Source: Carnobacterium_B sp045617425 | GTDB lineage: Bacteria > Bacillota > Bacilli > Lactobacillales > Carnobacteriaceae | Assembly: GCF_045617425.1 (NCBI RefSeq) | Contig: NZ_JAZLIO010000009.1 | Coordinates: 1 to 64,000, forward strand | DNA: 64,000 nucleotides | Direction: 5' to 3' | In this document: positions 36,728-45,626 of the stretch, piece by piece | How positions within the stretch are numbered: position 1 is the first letter of the stretch | Layout: each line of letters opens with the position of its first letter | Notes under the pieces: model-generated | The model's database searches: none | What the model saw: the letters and a program-made list of their open reading frames with translations, nothing else | What the model was told of the DNA's origin: nothing | Made by a program: the position numbers and the translations under genes

Positions 36728-37753
36728 TTATATTTGAACAATTTTTATGGTAGAAGAACGATAGCTCTTTAATTGTCTTCTTTGATCTTGATACCATGAT
36801 TTAGTTGTTTCTTTTCTTTTAATGACAATGATAAATTCATTGATAGTTATCAATGGATCAACATTTAGTACATCAGAATTAAATATTACTTGATTCTCAT
36901 TTTGAAACATGTTTTTCAAATCATTTAACAATTCTTGATTTAAGCTGTTTTCACTCAAGATAACTTTTTTTCCATTGTTAGGTTGGATAAGACTGTGAGC
37001 GATTTCTTTAGGGTTACTATCTTCACTAAAGTTTAAAAACACATCATCTTCATTCCAACCATAAGTGAATGCGTACATAATCTTTTTATTAAATAATACA
37101 AAAGCTAATGCAATAGCTATTCCTAAAATTACTCCTCCAAATACAGCTAGTACTAATCGTATAACAAAAGTTTTAATTGAAAAAGGCTTTGCTTGATTTG
37201 TTATTGTATCTATATCTAAAGTTTCAGGTGCTGAAATGTAAAATAATTTTTTATCCTCAAAAAACTGATGATTGGAATCTTCTAACCATTGGTAATAAGC
37301 TTTTGCTGCTTTTAAATTTTCTTCTTCAGTTCCAATGCCAAAAGATATGGTCATTATATTGGTAGACGTATTTCTAGAAACATTAATTGGATCTTCGTCT
37401 GTAGTAATAATGACTTCATTAGCTTCTCTATATTCATTAATTACTGGTCCAATGGATAAACCTGATTTTCTTTCTATTTCATTAATAACATCATCTTGAT
37501 TTAAAAAGGCTTCTATAAGATAAGAATTTGTGAAAGCACCTAAGTTGTTTTGTTCGATATATATTTCAAAATAAGCAGTATGCAATGCATCAAATTCATT
37601 TAAATCAGCCTCATTAGGTTGAGAATTAAAAAAATAACCTAAAAGTTGTAAAGCTGCTACTATAATTATTACTACACCAGTTGTTAAAAAGATGGTTTTT
37701 TTATTTTCAAAAAGAAAAATTTTTATTTCTTTCAGTAATGTCTGTATATCCAT
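36728..37753 (-). CDS. Wzz-like co-polymerase with an unusual cytoplasmic tail
   Basis: 341 residues. Membrane helices at about 17-38 and 205-228 flank an outside domain of some 165 residues (Wzz-like: NPINVSRNTSTNIMTISFGI region, acidic and helical). After the second helix there are about 110 cytoplasmic residues, too long for a plain CpsC tail. This part reads GKKVILSENSLNQELLNDL, then INEFIIVIKRKETTKSWYQD, which in spacing resembles the first and last strands of a BY-kinase fold, but no Walker A, A' or B motif is present. So it may be a co-polymerase fused to a dead kinase domain (inference). No kinase gene lies beside it. Start ATG 37753 after AGGAGG. Confidence 0.65.
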   Translation of the reverse strand: MDIQTLLKEIKIFLFENKKTIFLTTGVVIIIVAALQLLGYFFNSQPNEADLNEFDALHTAYFEIYIEQNNLGAFTNSYLIEAFLNQDDVINEIERKSGLSIGPVINEYREANEVIITTDEDPINVSRNTSTNIMTISFGIGTEEENLKAAKAYYQWLEDSNHQFFEDKKLFYISAPETLDIDTITNQAKPFSIKTFVIRLVLAVFGGVILGIAIALAFVLFNKKIMYAFTYGWNEDDVFLNFSEDSNPKEIAHSLIQPNNGKKVILSENSLNQELLNDLKNMFQNENQVIFNSDVLNVDPLITINEFIIVIKRKETTKSWYQDQRRQLKSYRSSTIKIVQI

Positions 37754-37780
37754 TATTTCCTCCTAGAATACTTTTATTTT

Positions 37781-39103
37781 TTAATCCACTCTTTCTATAT
37801 CTTTACATCCTTCTTTGTATTCAGTCATTTTAGGTAGTTTCTCACTATACCTAATGAACGTGATAATTACTCCCCAAAATACCCACTGCCATTCTATCAG
37901 CATGTTTGATGAAGATGAGATCGAAGAAAGTATAAATGAAAATAAATAGGCCAATAAGATCCAAGATGTTGTGCGAACAAACTTATTTTTTGAATATTTA
38001 TAATTTATAAATAGCTGGCGAATCATCAAGAAATAAACTGCAACATATAGCACGAAAATCACAATACCATAACCGGATAGAATTTCCATCCACCAGTTGT
38101 GAATGTTATATATTGTGCCCGTTGAAAATATAGAATTGAATTCTAACCAGTGTTCAATATTCCCAGCTCCTGTTCCTAATCCAAATGACTGAACTAGAAA
38201 ATAAAAACCATTTCTTATTAGATTTACTCTAGTCATATTTGAATTACCTTCTACAAAAAATGTCGTTCGGAGTGAATAATTTAAAGATATAATTTTTTGT
38301 TGAACTTCTGGGGAAAAGATTATGATACCTAAACAGATGCTTAATAAAATCATTAAAAATTTGACTATATTTTTTTTTGTGAATAGTTGAAGATACTTTG
38401 TTATCAGAAGTGTACTGATACCTATTAAAAGAGCAATTAAATTCCCTCTAGAACCCGTTCTATAAAGTAAAAAAACAGATGAAACAATAGTTAAAAGATA
38501 TACAAATTTTATAGATGTTTTATTACTATTTTTAAATAATATAAAACTTATTGTTATACCCGCAAGAAGCATTGTTGCGAAATCGTTTTGATTTGCATAT
38601 ATCGAAATAGGTATTCGTGTACTTGGTTGTGTTGCAAAAGTATGATATTTATCTAATTTATTTAAATTAGCAAACAAATAATTACCCGTCAATATTTCCA
38701 TTATACCTATTATATTATGTAAAAGGATCAATGCAAATATTGTTTTAAACAAGTTTTTTATATCTTTCTCTTCGCGTATAAAGATACCCATATACAATAT
38801 AGACAAACACCCACAACCTAAAAAGAAGATAGCATTTATCCAACCACCAATGTCTTGAACCCATATCACAGATATTAAAGAATATATAAGCCAAAAAAAA
38901 TAAAAACGAGTATAATTTTTACCCAATGCATTAGAGTAAAAAGATAACCTAGAATCATTCTTAAAAATTAGTACTACCATTAAACAGGATATGATTACTA
39001 ACATTATTCTATAAAGAGATAATTTTGCAACTCCAAGATCAATAGCTAATATTTGAGCTCCCAAAAAAACTGATCCGGCTAATATATATGTCAATTTTTT
39101 CAT
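37781..39103 (-). CDS. wzy: O-antigen polymerase/ligase (Wzy_C family)
   Basis: 440 residues with about 12 membrane helices. The Wzy_C pattern is clear: YRTGSRGNLIALLIG at about residue 215, then the outside loop with NSNMTRVNLIRNGFYFLVQSFGLGTGAGN and HNWWMEILSGYGIVIF around 295-345 (key residues R, G-x-G-x-GN, HN-W-E). It polymerises lipid-linked repeat units outside the membrane. Third polymerase-like gene in the window; its neighbours are a Wzz-like gene and a GT4, so it most likely belongs to the right-hand polymer. Start ATG 39103 behind GGGGAG. Confidence 0.85.
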   Translation of the reverse strand: MKKLTYILAGSVFLGAQILAIDLGVAKLSLYRIMLVIISCLMVVLIFKNDSRLSFYSNALGKNYTRFYFFWLIYSLISVIWVQDIGGWINAIFFLGCGCLSILYMGIFIREEKDIKNLFKTIFALILLHNIIGIMEILTGNYLFANLNKLDKYHTFATQPSTRIPISIYANQNDFATMLLAGITISFILFKNSNKTSIKFVYLLTIVSSVFLLYRTGSRGNLIALLIGISTLLITKYLQLFTKKNIVKFLMILLSICLGIIIFSPEVQQKIISLNYSLRTTFFVEGNSNMTRVNLIRNGFYFLVQSFGLGTGAGNIEHWLEFNSIFSTGTIYNIHNWWMEILSGYGIVIFVLYVAVYFLMIRQLFINYKYSKNKFVRTTSWILLAYLFSFILSSISSSSNMLIEWQWVFWGVIITFIRYSEKLPKMTEYKEGCKDIERVD

Positions 39104-39142
39104 ATAAAGGTTACTCCCCCCCTTTTTAAAACAGTCAAATTT

Positions 39143-40282
39143 TTAGATCTCATAATGTTTAATCTTTTGGAAGATAAACTCTTCATATAATTTTGCAGAA
39201 CTACTATTTGAGAATTTTTTCCATTCAATTTTATCTTTTCTTTCTTTAATGGTTGGTATTTCTATTGTTTTCGCCTTGACAATACTTTCTATCCAACTAG
39301 ATGTTGATTCTTCATTAATCGGATAAAAATTAACTAATCCCATACCTAAATCAGCTTCTTTAGTGATACTTTCAGAAAGAATTGCTGGTGTACCTGCTGC
39401 TTGCGCTTCTACAGCTACTGTAGGGAAACCTTCATAAAATGAAGGCAGAACAAAAACGTCCATTAAATTGTAAAATTTATACACATCATTTCTTCTACCT
39501 AGAAATTTCACATTATTCTGCAAATTATTTTTTTTTATTTCTTTTTCCACTTTCTCCTGTAAATCCCCAGCTCCGATAAATAACCATAAAAAATCAATAT
39601 TTAATTCTTTAAGTTGCAACATTATTTGAATCATAAAAGCATGATTTTTCACTTCATGAAATCTACCTACATGACCAATGATTATAGTATCTGTTGATGT
39701 AGTATCAAAAAACGTTTCTTTCATAAGACCATTCTGATTATTATGAAAATAAAGTGTTTCATCAATACTATTGGGAATATGCATAATTCTTTTTTCTTTA
39801 ACATACTTCTCACCAAATACATAATTTGAAGATTTAATTCCACACGATACTTTATCTGTTGCTAATAATCCATTTAATTTCCGATTTAATTTTTCTATAC
39901 TTTTTTCAGGAATCAGTGGATTTGAAGATGTGTGTGCATGTATAATGAAACGTTTGATTCCATTTTTTTTCGCTATCAATCGGAAAGGGATAGCTCGGTA
40001 TCCTGGTATATGACTGTGTACCATCTCGTACATTTCGCTATGGCTCATTACTTCATTCACTGCTTTATAAAATGGTTTCCATCCCACTATTTTAGGGTTA
40101 GGTATTTTGAATATTTTACCACCCATATTTGCGATATCATTTTCGAATTCAAAATTACAATCATCATATGTCATAATGTCAAAAATAATTTTTTCTTTAT
40201 CCATTGCTATTGCTTTATTCCAAATAAAAGAGGATATACCACCACCAAAGCCACTCATAATATGCAATACTTTACTTGTCAT
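39143..40282 (-). CDS. GT4 glycosyltransferase (EpsF-like)
   Basis: 379 residues from ATG 40282 (GAGG seven bases upstream). N-terminal KVLHIMSGFGGGISSFI, MVHSHIPGYRAIPF with FIIHAHTSS, and donor-domain signs IIGHVGRFHEVKNH, GAGDLQEKVEKEI and SFYEGFPTVAVEAQAAGTP (E-x7-E). This N-terminal half with HIxGG and HAHTSS is characteristic of EpsF-type enzymes in Firmicute exopolysaccharide loci. It is soluble and probably acts on lipid-linked intermediates in the cytoplasm. Donor sugar unknown. Confidence 0.85.
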   Translation of the reverse strand: MTSKVLHIMSGFGGGISSFIWNKAIAMDKEKIIFDIMTYDDCNFEFENDIANMGGKIFKIPNPKIVGWKPFYKAVNEVMSHSEMYEMVHSHIPGYRAIPFRLIAKKNGIKRFIIHAHTSSNPLIPEKSIEKLNRKLNGLLATDKVSCGIKSSNYVFGEKYVKEKRIMHIPNSIDETLYFHNNQNGLMKETFFDTTSTDTIIIGHVGRFHEVKNHAFMIQIMLQLKELNIDFLWLFIGAGDLQEKVEKEIKKNNLQNNVKFLGRRNDVYKFYNLMDVFVLPSFYEGFPTVAVEAQAAGTPAILSESITKEADLGMGLVNFYPINEESTSSWIESIVKAKTIEIPTIKERKDKIEWKKFSNSSSAKLYEEFIFQKIKHYEI

Positions 40283-40347
40283 CAATACACCTCTTTTATT
40301 AAATAATCTACTTCTATTAGTTTTAACATTGACTAAGCATTTCCAAT

Positions 40348-40394
40348 AAAAATATTTAAAGTTTAATAAATATTAATAAACTTTAAATATTTTT
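40348..40394 (-). terminator. terminator of the PGT operon
   Basis: AAAAATATTTAAAGTTTA (40348-40365) and TAAACTTTAAATATTTTT (40377-40394) form a perfect 18-bp stem with an 11-base loop, 26 bases past the PGT gene stop. Confidence 0.8.
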
Positions 40395-40419
40395 AATTCC
40401 ATTAAATTAGTACTTTTAT

Positions 40420-41799
40420 TTATTTTAATACTTTTATATTTTCCGGCATTTTTTTAGTAACTTCATCTTCATCTAAACCTTTAGAAGATACCTTATCAAA
40501 CAATATTTTTATTGTTTGAAGCATGATTTTAACATCCAACAAAATTGAATATTTCTTAATATATAATAAGTCAAAATTCAATTTACTATTAAAATCTGTA
40601 GCATATTTCCCATAAACTTGCGCATATCCAGTAATACCTGCCCGTACATTATGGCGTAAATAATAATATTTATTTTCCTTTTGAAATTGATCTACAAAAA
40701 ATGGTCTTTCTGGTCTTGGACCAACAACAGACATGTCTCCTTTTAAAACATTAAATAATTGTGGTAGTTCATCTATTCTTAAAGCTCTAATATATTTTCC
40801 TATAGTGGTAACACGAACATCGTTTGAAGCAGCTAATACTGGACCGGAGTCTTTCTCAGCAGTAGCACTCATACTTCTAAATTTTAATACATTAAACTCT
40901 TTACCATCTTTAGTAATTCTTACTTGTTTATATAATATTGGACCTTTAGAAGTTAATTTAATTAATACTGCTGTTACAAGCATAAAAGGTGAAGCTAAAA
41001 TAATTAATAGTATTGAAAAAATAAAATCTATAATCCTTTTAATTAAACCATCCTCAGCAGGAATTTTAAAATTTGAAGCCTCAATAATACTTTCATCTTC
41101 AATATTCATAATATTAGGATTTACTAACATAAGATTCTCAAAACTTGTATTTAGAAAAACTTTTTTTTCATTTTTTATTAGTAGATCAAATATTTTGATT
41201 TTTTCTTCTTCCACAACATGACTAGCTAAATACACAATATCAAAATTATCTATATTCTCTTTAATATGTTTAAAATATCTATCGATTGCTACTAATTCAA
41301 TTTTGTGACGTTCATTTTTAGCTTGATTAAAGTTCATTGCAGCAGAGATTACTTTTGTTTCATCTCCTATAACCATTACTCTCTTTGTTCCACTGTATTT
41401 AAGATATACTCTAAATATTATGACTCTCCATACAATTAAAAATATTGAACTGATGACGAAGCTGATTAACAACACCGAACGTGGAAATGCAAACCATCTA
41501 CCTGCAAATGTTACAGCCATTATCGCAATCATCATTAAAAGTTGGATGATAATAGTTAGATAAATAAAATCCGTTATAGATTTATTGTATAAAATATATA
41601 CTCCAAATAAAATGTTTAATATTACAAATAAAATCATGATATAAGGTAATGCATTAGTATAAGTTATGATATTTCTTATAGGAATGTTTTGACCGAATTG
41701 TACATAAAAAGAAAGGAGAATTGAGATATGGAATAAAATTATGTCCACAGCACCAATTAAGAACTTCTTTGTCTTGCTAAATTTTTCTCCCTGATTCAT
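40420..41799 (-). CDS. initiating sugar-phosphate transferase (long WbaP/CpsE-like PGT)
   Basis: 459 residues. Four N-terminal membrane helices (about 13-130), a middle domain with VMVIGDETK, a fifth hydrophobic segment at 253-280, and the PGT core: LTSKGPILYKQ (285-292), FRSM, RIDELPQLFN with the catalytic Asp343-Glu344, and GPRPERP. This is the polytopic CpsE/WbaP layout, which usually transfers glucose-1-phosphate or galactose-1-phosphate to undecaprenyl phosphate. It begins the right-hand polymer, whereas the short PGT at 9892 begins another. ATG 41799 with GGAGG eight bases upstream. Confidence 0.9.
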   Translation of the reverse strand: MNQGEKFSKTKKFLIGAVDIILFHISILLSFYVQFGQNIPIRNIITYTNALPYIMILFVILNILFGVYILYNKSITDFIYLTIIIQLLMMIAIMAVTFAGRWFAFPRSVLLISFVISSIFLIVWRVIIFRVYLKYSGTKRVMVIGDETKVISAAMNFNQAKNERHKIELVAIDRYFKHIKENIDNFDIVYLASHVVEEEKIKIFDLLIKNEKKVFLNTSFENLMLVNPNIMNIEDESIIEASNFKIPAEDGLIKRIIDFIFSILLIILASPFMLVTAVLIKLTSKGPILYKQVRITKDGKEFNVLKFRSMSATAEKDSGPVLAASNDVRVTTIGKYIRALRIDELPQLFNVLKGDMSVVGPRPERPFFVDQFQKENKYYYLRHNVRAGITGYAQVYGKYATDFNSKLNFDLLYIKKYSILLDVKIMLQTIKILFDKVSSKGLDEDEVTKKMPENIKVLK

Positions 41800-41933
41800 T
41801 ATTAATTTCCTCCATTGCTCATGTTAGATATACATTTAATTATATTACCATATTCTATATTCAAATCCTATTACAATCCAATTACTTTTAACTTCTTATA
41901 AATTAATTAAACATCAGTTGCTTCTTAAATTTA

Positions 41934-42866
41934 TTAAGTCAAATTTTTATTATTCAATTCTTTAAATTTTATGAATAACTTATCTATCAATGAAATAACA
42001 TTATTTCCAATTAACTCACTATCTTTATTTTTTTTTGTTAATCCATTTTTTTTCAGTCCTGAATAAATCGACAGCATTTGCCTTTTAATTAATTTTTTTT
42101 GTTCTTTAGAATACTCTTTATTCAAATACAATTTTTCAAGTTCTTTAAAAATGATTACATAAGATTCAACGGTTCTTTTTAATCTTTCTTGACTTTGATT
42201 TGTCATGATCGAATTTTCACGGTATCTTCTATTATAATAAAAAGCATTTGCATAGATCATTGAGTGACTATTTAAAAAGATTTGAGTAGTAAACAGCTCA
42301 TCTTCATGCAAGATTCCTTCATAGAAAGAAAGAGTGTTTTTTTCTATGACTTCTCTCTTCACCATATAAAGGTATACAGGAGAGGCAAATGTTCGTCGGT
42401 TCATTTCAAAAAGGTTTTGCGTATATAGTATTTCTTCTTTTAGCCTATGACTAAAATCATAATTATTTTGTTCAATCGGTTCATTTAGTTCATCTAAAAA
42501 TGCTCTACCATTGAATCGGATAAGATCTACTTGATCTTTTTCCATTAAATAAACTAACTCTTTAATAGCGTTCACTTCTAAATAATCATCTGAATCAACA
42601 AATAGTACATATTTCCCATTTGCTGCTTTTAGACCCGTATTTCGTGCTCCTGAAAGTCCTTTATTCGCTTGTTCAATAAACTGAACTCTGCTGTCTGATA
42701 GATAGGACTTCACTTTTTGATTGCTCATATCTGTACTGCCGTCATCAACGACAATAATCTGTAATTCTTGGTAGGTTTGTTTTACAATAGAATCTAAACA
42801 TTCTTCTATATACATTTCCACGTTGTACACTGGTACAATCACTGAAACTAATGGAATTATCTGCAC
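41934..42866 (-). CDS. GT2 glycosyltransferase
   Basis: 310 residues from GTG 42866 (AAAGGAAG six bases upstream), giving QIIPLVSVIVPVYNVEMYI. GT-A signs: DDGSTDMSN, ARNTGLKAANGKYVLFVDSDD with the DSD metal site near residue 97, and GILHEDELFTTQIF (catalytic acidic residues). The C-terminal 60 residues are Lys-rich with SKEQKKLIKRQ. Cytoplasmic enzyme; it lies beside a flippase in the right-hand operon. Donor unknown; such GT2 enzymes often add Gal or GlcNAc. Confidence 0.85.
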   Translation of the reverse strand: MQIIPLVSVIVPVYNVEMYIEECLDSIVKQTYQELQIIVVDDGSTDMSNQKVKSYLSDSRVQFIEQANKGLSGARNTGLKAANGKYVLFVDSDDYLEVNAIKELVYLMEKDQVDLIRFNGRAFLDELNEPIEQNNYDFSHRLKEEILYTQNLFEMNRRTFASPVYLYMVKREVIEKNTLSFYEGILHEDELFTTQIFLNSHSMIYANAFYYNRRYRENSIMTNQSQERLKRTVESYVIIFKELEKLYLNKEYSKEQKKLIKRQMLSIYSGLKKNGLTKKNKDSELIGNNVISLIDKLFIKFKELNNKNLT

Positions 42867-42889
42867 TCTATTCTTCCTTTCAAACTACT

Positions 42890-44317
42890 TTACTTTTTCT
42901 TAATGACTTCTTTTAATAATTTCATTTGTCCTGTAAGAATTAACCCTAGAATAAATAGAATCACAAATGCGATTCCATTAATCATAAGATTAACAAAACT
43001 TGAAAATGGAAAGCGCGGAATCACCAAAAAGAATGCACATTGGATTATAGCCATGATAACGGGTTTGACTAACGCTTTTCCAAACTCAATAAAGTTCGAG
43101 TTGAATAAACGATACATCAACAAATAATTTGTTTGGATAAAGTTTACTGCGAACGCCATAATAACCATCAAGGCCACATATTCAATTCTGCCAGCCGCAA
43201 TTCCTGATAGAATAGCTGAAACGGTAACTATTGCGGACAAAATCCCCGAAAGCAATAACAAATCGGTTCGATTAGCCGACTGAAAAATGGAGCCTGTGCT
43301 GCTTAAAATCATTTGTATCCAAACAGAGACTGCTAATGTCTGGAAGGTTGCCACACTGCCTCCCCATTGATTGCCAAACAAAAATAACACAATATCGTTA
43401 GAATTAAAGAATAAAAATACCGATAATGGTAATCCAATTGTGGCTAAAATAGTTGTAATTTTTAAATACACGGATTTGATTTTTTCTAGATTCGTTTCAT
43501 AGTCAGACATGATTGGTTGAATGACTGGAGAAATCACATTAGTCAAAATCTGATTTGGGTAAAGAGATAATAGGTACGCTTTGTCATAAAAAGCCAAAGC
43601 ACTCGCTGAAAAATAGCGTCCAATCAACATACTATCTAAATTTCTCGAAAAGTAATTAATAAAATTAAATAAAAACTGGTTCTTTGAAAAACTAAAAATC
43701 TTTTCCAAGGGCTTTTTGTCGATTTTTAAACGAAACGTTAAATTTGTTTTGAAATAAAAAATAATAAACAATAATGCTGCTTTCACTGTATTGCTAATGA
43801 TCAATGAATAATAGCTAAAACCATTAACAGCTAGTACAATCGACACCACACCTGATGCAATATTGGCCATCACAGTCACAATGTTTACAGTACTGAACTT
43901 CTTCTCTCTTAATAACATCGATTGAGGCACAACTAAAATACCATAAAAGAACACGCAAATGGCTAATACCATACTGATGGGTTTATATACTTCATTGTTG
44001 TAAAAAGCACTGATTGGGTAACCTAGAAAGACAAAAACTATTCCTAAGAATAAAGCTAAGTAGAGTGAAAACCCAAAAATACTATTGATTTCCTGTTTCG
44101 ACAAGGTTTTATTTTGAATGATTGCTGGACCGATTCCAAAATCAGCTAACATTTGGAAAAATATTAAAAAGACATTTACGACTGCAACTATTCCATACTC
44201 TGCTGGAGTTAGTATTCTAGAAAGTACTGCTGTAACCAATAGTTGGATTATAACATTAGAATATTTCCCAATCGCACTATAAAAAATGCCTTTTTTAAAC
44301 TCATCAGCCATTCCCAT
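42890..44317 (-). CDS. wzx: Wzx/MATE-like lipopolysaccharide flippase (PST family)
   Basis: 475 residues from ATG 44317 (GGAG nine bases upstream). About 14 membrane helices. FKKGIFYSAIGKYSNVIIQLLVTAVLSRILTPAEYGIVAVV opens the protein (key part: SRILTPAEYGIVAVV), and IGRYFSASALAFYDKAYLLSLYPN lies in the middle, which are typical of the Polysacc_synt/PST flippases. It is the second flippase of the right-hand block. A short outside loop near residue 305 carries LFGNQWG. It moves repeat units across the membrane, partner not known. Confidence 0.88.
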   Translation of the reverse strand: MGMADEFKKGIFYSAIGKYSNVIIQLLVTAVLSRILTPAEYGIVAVVNVFLIFFQMLADFGIGPAIIQNKTLSKQEINSIFGFSLYLALFLGIVFVFLGYPISAFYNNEVYKPISMVLAICVFFYGILVVPQSMLLREKKFSTVNIVTVMANIASGVVSIVLAVNGFSYYSLIISNTVKAALLFIIFYFKTNLTFRLKIDKKPLEKIFSFSKNQFLFNFINYFSRNLDSMLIGRYFSASALAFYDKAYLLSLYPNQILTNVISPVIQPIMSDYETNLEKIKSVYLKITTILATIGLPLSVFLFFNSNDIVLFLFGNQWGGSVATFQTLAVSVWIQMILSSTGSIFQSANRTDLLLLSGILSAIVTVSAILSGIAAGRIEYVALMVIMAFAVNFIQTNYLLMYRLFNSNFIEFGKALVKPVIMAIIQCAFFLVIPRFPFSSFVNLMINGIAFVILFILGLILTGQMKLLKEVIKKK

Positions 44318-44347
44318 ACTTATCAACTCCTTTGCTCCATTAAATAA

Positions 44348-45409
44348 TTAACCAAACCTCTTTTTTATCACGTTAAAGCTCTTCTGAAATTTCTTTCCTA
44401 CTGTTACTCTCAACTGCATCACTTTTAGTGCAGCAGAATATTTTTCATTTCTCAACAGTAGAATTAATATTTTAACAAACGAGTTCTTCTCTTTTTCAGT
44501 TTCTATTTCGGAAATGGCTTGGTTAATTTTCGAATCATCCATTAACTCTTCGATTCGTTCTACTTTTTCAGTTCCGGTTAATGGGCAATCCTCCCAAGAT
44601 AGGTTACTTAATTCTAAGTATAACGCTCCCCAATATTGTTGATTTACTAAGTCACGATACTCTTTTTCCTTGCCCCAATGCACCATCCACTCTTCAAAAT
44701 GACTGGCAATTGTGTATTCACAAAAAAAGCGTTCTTTACGGTAGCGATTCACAGCCGAACCTTCTCGAAAGACATAATGATAATAGGCTTTTTGATGGTA
44801 ATAAATAGTTTGGACATTCATGCCTACTTGTTGATTAAATAAAGCATCTTGTCCAACTTTTTGATTGGTAAAGCGGCAGTTGTGTTGCTTCAAAAAATCG
44901 TGTTTGTATAATTTATTCCATAAAGCATAAGGAGATAAAGAATAGTGTTTTCTAAATTGATCTCTAAAGGCTTCTTTTGTTAAAAGTCCATCTAACTCAG
45001 AATTTTTTTCTAGTGTCGTAATATTGCCTTCTTTGTCTACTTTTTCATTATAGTACCCACAGACTACAACATCAGCATTTGATTCTATTGCTTTTGTAAC
45101 GGTTTCTTCAATTAAATTGGATTCAAAATAATCATCTGGATCCGCAAAATAGATGTACTCACCAGTCGCTCTATCCAATCCGGCATTTCTAGCAAAACCT
45201 GAACCGGCATTTTTTTGATGAATGACACTTATACGTGGATCTTTTAACTGATATCGGTCGCATATTTCTCCAGACGCATCGGTTGACCCATCATTCACTA
45301 AAATAATTTCACTATTTTTATACGTTTGGTTTAGCCCGCATTGAATCGCTTTTTCCAATTGTTCTGCAACATTATATATAGGCATAATAATTGATACTTT
45401 CTTCATCAT
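44348..45409 (-). CDS. GT2 glycosyltransferase, first gene of the right-hand operon
   Basis: 353 residues from ATG 45409 (AAAGGGG upstream; the second ATG is equally possible). VSIIMPIYNVAEQLE, NDGSTDASGEIC, ARNAGLDRATGEYIYFADPDDYFE (DPD metal site) and a longer C-terminal half with KVGQDALFNQQV in place of the usual ED motif. No membrane segments. It is the first gene behind the promoter at 45448-45475 and sets the start of the minus-strand locus, opposite galE. The sugar it adds is unknown. Confidence 0.85.
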   Translation of the reverse strand: MMKKVSIIMPIYNVAEQLEKAIQCGLNQTYKNSEIILVNDGSTDASGEICDRYQLKDPRISVIHQKNAGSGFARNAGLDRATGEYIYFADPDDYFESNLIEETVTKAIESNADVVVCGYYNEKVDKEGNITTLEKNSELDGLLTKEAFRDQFRKHYSLSPYALWNKLYKHDFLKQHNCRFTNQKVGQDALFNQQVGMNVQTIYYHQKAYYHYVFREGSAVNRYRKERFFCEYTIASHFEEWMVHWGKEKEYRDLVNQQYWGALYLELSNLSWEDCPLTGTEKVERIEELMDDSKINQAISEIETEKEKNSFVKILILLLRNEKYSAALKVMQLRVTVGKKFQKSFNVIKKRFG

Positions 45410-45447
45410 TTATACCCCTTTCACTTTACTGACACAATGACTTGCCT

Positions 45448-45475
45448 ATTATAGCATAATCAATTAACTGAAACA
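45448..45475 (-). promoter_or_regulatory. promoter of the right-hand polysaccharide operon
   Basis: Minus-strand TATAAT (45448-45453) with TGC immediately upstream (extended -10), and a weak TGTTTC at 45470-45475 at 16-base spacing. Confidence 0.6.
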
Positions 45476-45542
45476 TTACAGTTTTCTAAAGTCTGTTCTC
45501 TATTTTCATTGTAAACTTTACCAAATTTTAACTTGCTTTGCG

Positions 45543-45571
45543 TTGACTTATTTTCGTTAAATGAGTAGACT
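45543..45571 (+). promoter_or_regulatory. promoter of galE
   Basis: TTGACT (45543-45548), a 17-base spacer, and TAGACT (45566-45571), 55 bases before the ATG. Confidence 0.55.
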
Positions 45572-45626
45572 TAATCTTGTTGGGTAGAACTATTAAAATC
45601 AAAATTCGAAAAAAAAGAGGGATATT

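Noticed and set aside
40733..41221. 162-codon plus-strand frame
   Set aside because: Antisense to the conserved core of the long PGT; no independent support.
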